Below, piece after piece: positions 1-4,716 of a stretch of 5,624 nt of DNA. Source of the DNA: Armatimonadota bacterium (lineage in GTDB: Bacteria; Armatimonadota; Armatimonadia; Armatimonadales; Armatimonadaceae); NCBI GenBank assembly GCA_014379275.1, contig JACMMA010000389.1:1-5624 (forward strand). The letters run 5' to 3'. A model generated the notes under the pieces. The model did not search any database, had not been told where the DNA came from, and was given only the letters and a program-made list of their open reading frames with translations. Both the position numbers and the translations under genes were made by a program. Within the stretch, counting starts at the first letter, position 1. Each line of letters starts with the position of its first letter.

Positions 1-180
1 CGCGACGAGGATTCGAGCGAATCGGACAAGCCGCTCGATCCGGCGCAGACGATCCGCGATCTGCTGTCGAAAGGCGGCACGGTCGAAGCCGGTCTGCTGT
101 CTCGCTCGACGCGCCGTGAATCGAAGTTCCGCTTATTGGAGGCGGGCGAGATCGAACCGTTGCTTTCCGAGTATCGGTAG
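1..180 (+). CDS. C-terminal end of an unrecognised protein (5' partial)
   Basis: Frame 1 is open from the first base to a TAG at 178-180 and gives 59 residues ending in EIEPLLSEYR. The fragment is hydrophilic and charged (an acidic, Ser-rich start, then a run with RSTRRESKFRLLEAGE). It has no membrane segment, cysteine pair or catalytic motif I recognise, so I give no function. Reading it as a real gene end rests on three things: codon use is like the neighbouring genes (C/G-rich third positions), there is no internal stop, and a strong terminator-like palindrome starts immediately after the stop. It converges with the reductase gene on the other strand, so the two are not in one operon. The start and most of the protein lie outside the window. 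Confidence 0.6.
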   Translation, partial: RDEDSSESDKPLDPAQTIRDLLSKGGTVEAGLLSRSTRRESKFRLLEAGEIEPLLSEYR

Positions 181-248
181 ATAACTGGGAACAAAAAACT
201 CCCCCGGCAGACGATCGTCTGCCGGGGGAGTTTTTTGTTCCCAGTTAT
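181..248. terminator. Bidirectional terminator: perfect 68-bp palindrome
   Basis: Bases 181-214 and 215-248 are exact reverse complements, 34 of 34, with no spacer. The core is CTCCCCCGGCAGACGA and its complement. An A6 run (193-198) precedes the core and a T6 run (231-236) follows it, so RNA from either strand forms a GC-rich stem followed by a U tract, the form of an intrinsic terminator. It begins at the base after the stop of the left gene and lies 42 bp past the stop of the oppositely directed reductase gene, as expected for a shared terminator between convergent genes. The outer arms (ATAACTGGGAAC) extend pairing well beyond what termination needs. Confidence 0.85.
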
Positions 249-249
249 G

Positions 250-286
250 AAGCCCCCTGCCCCCAATTCTGGGGGCAGGGGGGCTT
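250..286 (-). terminator. GC-rich hairpin just after the reductase stop
   Basis: The arms are AAGCCCCCTGCCCCC (250-264) and GGGGGCAGGGGGGCTT (271-286). They pair fully apart from one extra G, around the 6-base loop AATTCT. The hairpin starts 4 bp past the - strand stop codon at 291-293. No clear U run follows on the - strand, so on its own it may be an RNA 3'-end stabiliser or pause hairpin rather than a complete terminator. The palindrome at 181-248 lies just beyond it and supplies the U tract. Confidence 0.6.
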
Positions 287-290
287 TCAG

Positions 291-1910
291 CTACACGTAC
301 AGTTCGCTATCCTTGCTATGAACAGCCTTCGTATCCGGTGCACCGATGATGGTTTCTACCGCAAGGAATGAGTCCAGTTCCGTGTCCGAATGACGCTTGA
401 TCCAGGTGTTGAACTCCTCACCTTGCTCGTTCGTCGTGTTGAACGCCGTCAGCAGGTTTTCCAGCGCCAGGGGCACCTTTTCGGCGGGCACTTTGCGGTG
501 GATAGCCTTCGTGAACGAACGATCTTTCCCGAGGGCACCACCCAGGTGGATGTCAAATGCTTCCACCTGCGAGCCGTCTTCGAGGCGGGCTTTACAGCCT
601 TGCAATCCGATGTCGCCGACGCTGTGCTGGGCGCAGGAGTTCGGGCAGCCGGTCATGTTGATGCGCAGGTTGCGGTCGAACTTCACGCGGTTTTCGAGGT
701 GCGTGACGATCTGGATCATCCGCCCCTTGGTTTCTGTGATTGCGAGGTTGCAGAACTCGTTCCCGGTGCAGGCAATCGCGCCGCGCCGTACCGAATGCGC
801 TTCGTAAACGAATCCAGCTTCAGTCAACGCTTCGAGCGCGGACGGCAGGTTCGCGTCTGAGATGTGCGGCATGAGAAGGTTCTGCATGTGCGTCAGGCGG
901 ACTTCCCCCTGCCCGAATCTTTCCGCGATGTCGGCGAGTTGCGTTAGTTGCGCCCCGGTCACACGCCCGGTCAAAACCGATAGCCCGACCCAGTTCAGAC
1001 CGGCTTGCTTCTGCGGGTGTACCCCGACATGGTCGCGGTACGGGTTGGTCGGTTCGGTATCGTCCACACCCGCTATCGGGTTATAGCCGAGGTACTCGAC
1101 CAATTTCTCGCGGAACCTCGCCGCGCCCCAGTCCGCCATCAGGTATTTGAGGCGTGCGTGCGTACGCTTCTCGCGGTACCCGAAGTCACGGAAAATACCG
1201 GTCACGGCGCGGGCGGCGTCCACCGTCTGCTCCGGCAGGAAGAAGGCATCGACCCATTGCCCGAAGTACGGCTGCGTCGAAAGTCCCCCACCGACGCGCA
1301 AGCCGAAGCCCAGTTGTCCGCTTTTGGGGTCCTTTGCGCCGACGAGCGAAAAGTCGTGAATTTCCGGCTGGACGCACTGCTCGGGGTCGGTACCGACCGA
1401 GAGTTTGTACTTACGCGGCAAGTTCGAGAACTCTTTTTTGTCGAGCAACGCTTCGTGGATCGCCCGCACGGTAGGTCGAGCGTCGAACAGTTCGTCGGGG
1501 TGTATGCCGGAAACCGGACAGGACACGACGTTGCGCGGAATGTCGCCGCATGCGCCGGACGACGAGATGCCGACGGCTTCGAGCCGCGCGACAATATCCG
1601 GAAAGTGGCTTATTTCCAGCCAGTGCCACTGGAATGTTTGCCGCGTGGTGACATCGGCGATCCCGCGCGCATACTGCTCGGTAATCGCGGCGATCTCGCG
1701 CATCTGCGGCACGGAAACGATCCCGCCCGGCAGTTTGATGCGCATCATGAAATGCCCTTCGTTCGGGCGTTGCTGATAGATCCCGTACCAGCGCATCCGA
1801 ACGAAATCTTCTTCCGCGATGCTCGCGAACCCGGTCTGCGCGTACCGCAGTACGTCGTCCCAAACATCCAGCCCGTCTTTATCTTGCTTGATCTTTTCGA
1901 CTTTGTTCAT
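291..1910 (-). CDS. Siroheme/4Fe-4S assimilatory sulfite or nitrite reductase, ferredoxin-type
   Basis: This 539-residue protein has the layout of the single-chain NirA/SirA family: two nitrite/sulfite reductase half-domains, each a ferredoxin-like part plus a siroheme-4Fe-4S part. The enzyme performs a six-electron reduction of sulfite to sulfide or nitrite to ammonia in the cytoplasm, usually with ferredoxin as donor. Cluster/siroheme ligands are visible as C-X5-C (Cys381 and Cys387, in ACTGNEFC) and C-X3-C (Cys422 and Cys426, in TGCPNSC). Likely siroheme and anion-site residues are Arg90 (TTRQTFQ), Arg126 (DIPRNVV) and Lys167/Lys169 (LPRKYK). The K-x-K pair is the sulfite-reductase form, whereas plant nitrite reductase has K-x-N there. 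From memory it resembles Mycobacterium tuberculosis SirA/NirA, so I lean to sulfite reductase but leave the symbol empty. Length is normal for the family. The ATG start has only a weak Shine-Dalgarno. The gene stands alone, with its own promoter and a terminator. Confidence 0.93.
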   Translation of the reverse strand: MNKVEKIKQDKDGLDVWDDVLRYAQTGFASIAEEDFVRMRWYGIYQQRPNEGHFMMRIKLPGGIVSVPQMREIAAITEQYARGIADVTTRQTFQWHWLEISHFPDIVARLEAVGISSSGACGDIPRNVVSCPVSGIHPDELFDARPTVRAIHEALLDKKEFSNLPRKYKLSVGTDPEQCVQPEIHDFSLVGAKDPKSGQLGFGLRVGGGLSTQPYFGQWVDAFFLPEQTVDAARAVTGIFRDFGYREKRTHARLKYLMADWGAARFREKLVEYLGYNPIAGVDDTEPTNPYRDHVGVHPQKQAGLNWVGLSVLTGRVTGAQLTQLADIAERFGQGEVRLTHMQNLLMPHISDANLPSALEALTEAGFVYEAHSVRRGAIACTGNEFCNLAITETKGRMIQIVTHLENRVKFDRNLRINMTGCPNSCAQHSVGDIGLQGCKARLEDGSQVEAFDIHLGGALGKDRSFTKAIHRKVPAEKVPLALENLLTAFNTTNEQGEEFNTWIKRHSDTELDSFLAVETIIGAPDTKAVHSKDSELYV

Positions 1911-1940
1911 GACTGCCGTTCTAATCTCGTTTAACCCGAT

Positions 1941-1965
1941 AGAATATACTGCAATAGTAGGATAT
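1941..1965 (-). promoter_or_regulatory. IscR/Rrf2-like dyad at the reductase transcription start
   Basis: On the - strand, ATATCCTAC (1965-1957) and GCAGTATAT (1952-1944) form an imperfect dyad, 7 of 9 pairs, around TATT. Hand alignment with the E. coli IscR type 1 consensus as I remember it gives 18 of 25 positions over 1965-1941. The site starts about where transcription from the promoter at 1974-2003 should begin, where a bound repressor would block it. An Fe-S-sensing Rrf2-type regulator would suit a gene for a 4Fe-4S enzyme. CymR-type cysteine regulators belong to the same family and are an alternative. The site is inferred from this one sequence only. Confidence 0.35.
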
Positions 1966-1973
1966 ACACGATT

Positions 1974-2003
1974 ATTGTATCACGGCACAAAAACGGGCGT
2001 CAA
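1974..2003 (-). promoter_or_regulatory. Sigma-70-type promoter of the reductase gene
   Basis: On the - strand, TTGACG (2003-1998, 5 of 6 to TTGACA) is followed after 18 bp by TACAAT (1979-1974, 5 of 6 to TATAAT). Transcription would start near 1967, giving a leader of about 57 bases before the ATG at 1910. The -35 box begins 12 bp from the left end of the inverted-repeat element at 2015-2159. Confidence 0.6.
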
Positions 2004-2014
2004 CCGGATTCTTT

Positions 2015-2159
2015 AACCACAGAGACACCGGGGACACGGAGTCCAGAGGGGAGGTTTTTGAGTGCTTATGCCCGCTCGTTATAGGTACGTCGTCGTTCTT
2101 CGGGCGGTCGTCACCTCAAAAAGCTCTCTAGACTCCGTGTCCCCGGTGTCTCTGTGGTT
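2015..2159. repeat. 145-bp inverted-repeat element (MITE-like)
   Basis: The terminal arms 2015-2043 (beginning AACCACAGAGACACCGGGG) and 2131-2159 are exact reverse complements, 29 of 29. Pairing continues inward after a short internal loop with TTTTTGAG (2055-2062) against CTCAAAAA (2115-2122), and GCCCG (2070-2074) against CGGGC (2101-2105) near the tip. The element fills nearly all the space between the stress-gene stop (2166) and the reductase promoter. It has no convincing coding frame, and I see no target-site duplication. AACCACAGAGACAC-type sequences recur as dispersed repeats in many environmental bacterial genomes (from memory), so a non-autonomous mobile or REP-like element is the likeliest reading. 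Its RNA would be a long hairpin seven bases past the stress-gene stop and could act as its 3' end, but no U run follows. Confidence 0.75.
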
Positions 2160-2165
2160 GCATTC

Positions 2166-2948
2166 CTATCTGCCGATGGGACCGGGCAGTGCTGGCATGG
2201 ACGGCGTGATCGGGGAGAGCGTTACCGGCATCGCGTCGGGGTGGCGTGCTTCTTCTTCGAGGGCGTCCTGCGTCAGCGCGTCCTGAATCGGCATCGCATA
2301 GGCGATGGCGGCGGGGTTTGCACTCGCGGGATGTTCCTTCGCTTGCATCGCCTGTTCCCGTTCGGTTGCCGCGAGATCGGCCACGGAGGGTTCGTTCGCG
2401 CCGTCCATCGGGTCGCCGATGGTGTGCTGACCGATCTCGGTCGCGCCATACTTTTCCAGAAGAATCGCCGCTTCCCCCGCCATCATGTGGTTGGAGCGGA
2501 CCGACACCAGCATGTCGCCGCGGTGGATCGCCCCGGCATATACATGCGCTTTGTCCGAGGGGACGCCCTGATCCACGAGATAGCCCACGACGCCACCGAG
2601 TGCCGCGCCCGCCGCGCCCGCCGCGGCGGCGGCACCGAACGCCGCCCAGCGCGGTCCCGCCGCCAGTATCGGACCGACGCCGGGGATAGTCAGCATCACC
2701 GCGCCCGCTAAAACGCCGAGGGCGATGCCCGCCGCGCCGCCTTTGAGCGCGCCCGCCGTCGCGTCCTCAGCGGTTGTAACGGTGATTCCGTGCGAACCAC
2801 CCTCTTCCACGCCTGCCATTCCTTTACCATCCGAGCGACGGACGACGGAGATTTCGTTGCCACTGGCACCATGATCCTTGAGTGCGGAAATCGCCCGTTC
2901 CGCGTTCTCAATATTGCCGAAGACGCCGTAAATTTGTTGGTATTGCAT
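2166..2948 (-). CDS. General-stress-type protein with YflT-like domain and glycine-zipper core
   Basis: The protein has 260 residues from the ATG at 2948. Residues 5-60 (IYGVFGNIENAERAISALKD...) match the pattern of YflT/general stress protein 17M domains, a small alpha/beta unit that starts with a strand and an AERAI-type helix. Residues 65-125 are a Gly/Ala-rich hydrophobic stretch (GGAAGIALGVLAGAV, then FGAAAAAGAAGAALGG) that could insert in or span a membrane as a glycine zipper. Residues 128-176 (HVYAGAIHRGDMLVSV...ILLEKYGATEI) form a second alpha/beta unit common in these proteins. The tail (180-260) is polar, then proline-rich, with no recognised motif. The biochemical role of the family is unknown; several members are induced by general stress. 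A GTG 30 bases upstream is in frame but has no ribosome site, so I prefer the ATG. A SigB-like promoter lies upstream. Confidence 0.8.
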   Translation of the reverse strand: MQYQQIYGVFGNIENAERAISALKDHGASGNEISVVRRSDGKGMAGVEEGGSHGITVTTAEDATAGALKGGAAGIALGVLAGAVMLTIPGVGPILAAGPRWAAFGAAAAAGAAGAALGGVVGYLVDQGVPSDKAHVYAGAIHRGDMLVSVRSNHMMAGEAAILLEKYGATEIGQHTIGDPMDGANEPSVADLAATEREQAMQAKEHPASANPAAIAYAMPIQDALTQDALEEEARHPDAMPVTLSPITPSMPALPGPIGR

Positions 2949-2958
2949 TGGTAAAATT

Positions 2959-2963
2959 CCCCT
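2959..2963 (-). promoter_or_regulatory. Ribosome binding site fixing the stress-gene start
   Basis: AGGGG on the - strand lies 10 bases before the ATG at 2948-2946. It supports this ATG over the in-frame GTG at 2978, because the AGGGG would fall inside the coding region of the longer form. Confidence 0.65.
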
Positions 2964-3001
2964 GACCGGTGCAAGCACGTTGCTCGCTTCACTTTAAAGA
3001 G

Positions 3002-3027
3002 TTACCCATACCGCCCCAGCGACAAAC
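3002..3027 (-). promoter_or_regulatory. SigB-like promoter of the stress gene
   Basis: On the - strand, GTTTGT (3027-3022) is followed after 14 bp by GGGTAA (3007-3002). The Bacillus SigB pattern is GTTT(AA), 12-14 bp, GGGTAT, so the invariant-type bases and spacing fit. Transcription would begin near 2994, about 46 bases before the ATG. No good sigma-70 promoter is seen for this gene. The match is supported by the stress-protein character of the gene, but it is a single short site, and I do not know whether this organism has a SigB-class factor. Confidence 0.45.
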
Positions 3028-3072
3028 TTTCCGCACGGGTCCGCCCTATGATGCGCCGGGGGCAGAGAAATA

Positions 3073-3101
3073 TTGACAGATTGAGTTGTGACCTGTACAA
3101 T
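3073..3101 (+). promoter_or_regulatory. Near-consensus sigma-70 promoter of the lacI-type operon
   Basis: TTGACA (3073-3078, perfect) is followed after exactly 17 bp by TACAAT (3096-3101, 5 of 6). Transcription should start near 3108, inside the palindrome at 3103-3116. A promoter this strong, with an operator over its start site, is typical of a tightly repressed transcript. It faces right, leaving a leader of about 185 bases before the regulator ATG at 3293. Confidence 0.75.
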
Positions 3102-3102
3102 G

Positions 3103-3116
3103 ACCGAACGTTCGGT
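3103..3116. promoter_or_regulatory. Operator O1: perfect 14-bp palindrome over the start site
   Basis: ACCGAACGTTCGGT is a perfect palindrome starting one base after the -10 box. Its centre, AACGTT with a middle CpG, has the form of LacI/PurR-family operators, where a hinge-helix leucine enters the central CpG step. It is most likely bound by the adjacent LacI-family protein. TetR-type regulators also use ACCG...CGGT palindromes, but no tetR gene is in the window. Confidence 0.65.
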
Positions 3117-3117
3117 T

Positions 3118-3170
3118 ATTTTCTGTCCGTGGCAATGACGCCGGACATAAAATCTGTTTGCGAACGATTT
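3118..3170 (+). other. Structured leader RNA with two overlapping hairpins
   Basis: Hairpin A pairs ATTTTCTGTCCG (3118-3129) with CGGACATAAAAT (3142-3153), 11 of 12, around a 12-base loop; a GGC/GCC pairing (3131-3133 with 3140-3142) is a possible alternative inner stem. Hairpin B pairs AAATC plus GTT (3150-3154, 3156-3158) with AAC plus GATTT (3163-3170), with one bulged T and loop TGCG. The two share 3150-3153, so they cannot both form fully. Neither is followed by a U run, so this is not a standard terminator or attenuator, and I do not recognise a riboswitch class. Hairpin A could instead be a DNA dyad for another regulator. Confidence 0.35.
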
Positions 3171-3207
3171 GGTAGTCGATACCGTAACAGGGAAGTAGGG
3201 TATTTTG

Positions 3208-3221
3208 ACCGGACGTTCGGT
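3208..3221. promoter_or_regulatory. Operator O2: second copy of the palindrome
   Basis: ACCGGACGTTCGGT differs from O1 at one base of 14 and keeps the central ACGTT and both outer ACCG/CGGT ends. Its centre (3214.5) lies 105 bp from that of O1 (3109.5), ten turns at 10.5 bp per turn, so proteins bound at both would face the same side of the helix. No promoter is seen around it, which suits an auxiliary looping operator in the transcribed leader. Confidence 0.6.
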
Positions 3222-3292
3222 TAAACAATCGGTTGTGTTTCTTGTGGGGGCATTGGCACGCTTCCGCGACTGTCAGTTCGGCGCAGACCATT

Positions 3293-4357
3293 ATGAAAGC
3301 AACGTTGCGAGAAATAGCCCGCGAGGCGGGTGTGCATCAGAGCACTGCATCTCACGTACTAAACAGCACGGGAGGTAGTACACGTGTTTCGATGAGCACG
3401 CGTGAACGGATTCTCGCCGCGGCGGGCAATCTGGGCTACAAAGCCAACCGCGCCGCGCAACAATTACGTACTCGCCGTAGCAACGTCATCGGTCTGCTCG
3501 CCGGGGACCTGGAGAACCCGTTCTTCGCCCGGTTAGTATCCCTGTGCACCGCCGAGTTGGAGAATGCGGGCTACGAGTGTGTTCTGGCGATGCGGCGTCA
3601 GGGGGAGGTCAGCGACCTGCACCGATTGCAAGCTCTCGCCTCCAGCCGCGTAGATGGGTTGCTGATCTGGAGCGAGACTCTTTCGGAAACCCGCACCTGG
3701 CTGGAAGAATCCTCGTTCAGCGTGAATGCGGTAGTGATGGGGTACCGGATTTCCGTGTGTGACAGCGTCGAAGCGGCGCTCGGGCAGGGCGTGGAAGACG
3801 CGTTGACGCATCTAATCGAGCAGGGAGCGCGTTCCATCGGTTACGTGACGCCCGCCAGTTCGCTGGGTAGTACGGGTGATCCGCGTGTGGGGATTTATCA
3901 TGATACCCTCGCCCGTATCGGTATGACGCCGCGCATCTATACGTATCCGGGGTCGGCGGGAACGCCGGAAGCGGCCCGCATTCGAGTCGAGCAGTTGGTG
4001 AGCGAGGAACGCCCCGCCGACCGACCCGATGCATTGCTGTGCTTCAACGACATGACTGCCATCGGGGCACTGATGGGTCTGCGACGACGCGGGTTACGCG
4101 TCCCCCATGACATTGCGATCGTAGGATGCGACGATCTGCCGCTCGTCTCACAGATGGACGTGCCGATAACCAGCATTTCGTATCCGCTGGAGGAGATTTC
4201 GCGCACAGCGGTCCGTTTTCTGCTGGAGCGCATCGCGTTACCGGAGCAGGAGAAAGAATACTCCGTATTGGCACCGCGCTATGAGTTGATTCCCGCGCCG
4301 TTACAGGTTCGGGAATCCAGCAAGATGCAGCCGTTCTCGTCCCCTTCTGTCGGATAG
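3293..4357 (+). CDS. LacI-family transcriptional regulator
   Basis: This 354-residue protein is the usual length for the family. Residues 4-23 (TLREIAREAGVHQSTASHVL) form the N-terminal helix-turn-helix. Residues 52-61 (NRAAQQLRT) are the hinge helix, with the Leu58 that family members insert at the operator centre. Residues 64-340 form the periplasmic-binding-protein-like effector domain: VIGLLAGDLENPFFARLV, then RVDGLLIW, then DALLCFNDMTAIGALMGLRRRG, then VPHDIAIVGCDD and the ITSISYPLEEISRTAV segment. Such proteins usually respond to a sugar or related small molecule; the ligand cannot be read here. Two palindromes matching LacI-type operators precede the gene, one on its promoter, so autorepression is the simplest model. 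The ATG at 3293 is chosen because the domain begins right there; an in-frame TTG at 3233 would add 20 unrelated residues. No clear Shine-Dalgarno precedes it, so translation may be weak. Confidence 0.95.
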   Translation: MKATLREIAREAGVHQSTASHVLNSTGGSTRVSMSTRERILAAAGNLGYKANRAAQQLRTRRSNVIGLLAGDLENPFFARLVSLCTAELENAGYECVLAMRRQGEVSDLHRLQALASSRVDGLLIWSETLSETRTWLEESSFSVNAVVMGYRISVCDSVEAALGQGVEDALTHLIEQGARSIGYVTPASSLGSTGDPRVGIYHDTLARIGMTPRIYTYPGSAGTPEAARIRVEQLVSEERPADRPDALLCFNDMTAIGALMGLRRRGLRVPHDIAIVGCDDLPLVSQMDVPITSISYPLEEISRTAVRFLLERIALPEQEKEYSVLAPRYELIPAPLQVRESSKMQPFSSPSVG

Positions 4358-4397
4358 TGGAAGATTGATACAGATAAATAGAAAGATTCGTTTCGAA

Positions 4398-4658
4398 ATG
4401 TACAACAAGAATAGCAGGCGTACCCGGCAGATAAGAATGATACTGGTAGCCGGTGCTTTTATGGGTATTGCGGGTGGCACCTCATTGATTAATAGTGGTT
4501 GTAGCAAGCCAGCTACCAGCACCGCTTCCGGTTCGCCGGTGACAGGCAACAAGCCGGCTGCCACCGCCGCAGCCACTCCCGCCGCGCCGCAGGCAGTGTC
4601 GCCGGAGTATTCAGAGAAGATGAAGGCGAATCCCGGCGTAGTGCCCAACGCGCGCTGA
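4398..4658 (+). CDS. Small secreted or lipoprotein-like protein
   Basis: The protein has 86 residues. The N-terminus is basic (MYNKNSRRTRQIR), followed by a hydrophobic run (MILVAGAFMGIAGG, 14-27) and INSGCSKPA. Cys35 is the probable lipidation site, but the -3 residue is Asn rather than Leu/Val/Ile, so the lipobox is imperfect and ordinary secretion or a membrane anchor is possible. After Cys35 comes a Ser/Thr/Ala/Pro-rich linker (36-68), then a short charged tail, SPEYSEKMKANPGVVPNAR. I recognise no named family. It lies 40 bp after the regulator and 58 bp before the prepilin gene, which suggests a shared transcript and a job at the cell surface. An upstream in-frame TTG (4365) is less likely; an internal ATG at 4437 would remove the basic region. 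Two in-frame TGA codons end it. Hypothetical, but probably real. Confidence 0.7.
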   Translation: MYNKNSRRTRQIRMILVAGAFMGIAGGTSLINSGCSKPATSTASGSPVTGNKPAATAAATPAAPQAVSPEYSEKMKANPGVVPNAR

Positions 4659-4703
4659 TGACAAAGTGCGCTGATTTCCGTTAGATAAATTTAGTTGAAT
4701 GAA

Positions 4704-4708
4704 AGGGA
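4704..4708 (+). promoter_or_regulatory. Ribosome binding site of the prepilin gene
   Basis: AGGGA (within GAAAGGGAA) ends 8 bases before the ATG at 4717. It decides this start over the ATGs at 4699 and 4709, of which only 4699 is in frame and it would place the site inside the gene. Confidence 0.7.
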
Positions 4709-4716
4709 ATGCTCTG

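Noticed and set aside
1005..1934. 309-codon open frame on the + strand opposite the reductase gene
   Set aside because: It is antisense to a well-supported enzyme gene, its protein has no recognisable domain, and it has no ribosome site. GC-rich codon bias commonly leaves such frames open.
2154..2711. 185-codon + strand frame and a 147-codon companion opposite the stress gene
   Set aside because: Both are Arg/His/Pro-rich shadows of the Ala/Gly-rich coding strand, with no ribosome site or domain.
2979..3008. Start of the stress protein at the GTG at 2978
   Set aside because: The longer form adds ten residues outside the domain, has no ribosome site, and would absorb the good AGGGG of the ATG at 2948.
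3159..3172. Possible third operator (CGAACG half-site), and another half-site GTTCGG at 3276-3281
   Set aside because: Each keeps only one good half (8 of 14 matches for the first) and the spacings to O1 and O2 are not whole helical turns.
3135..3224. 29-codon leader peptide frame (MTPDIKSVCERF...)
   Set aside because: There is no Shine-Dalgarno, no run of regulatory codons, and it overlaps the second operator; nothing supports translation.
3046..3291. 81-codon - strand frame in the divergent intergenic region
   Set aside because: It runs through the strong + strand promoter and both operators, lacks a ribosome site, and has an unstructured Cys/His-rich composition.
4365..4397. Separate promoter or operator between the regulator and the small protein gene (TTTCGAAA palindrome at 4391-4398)
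   Set aside because: No paired -35/-10 boxes are visible and an 8-bp palindrome of this type is expected by chance.
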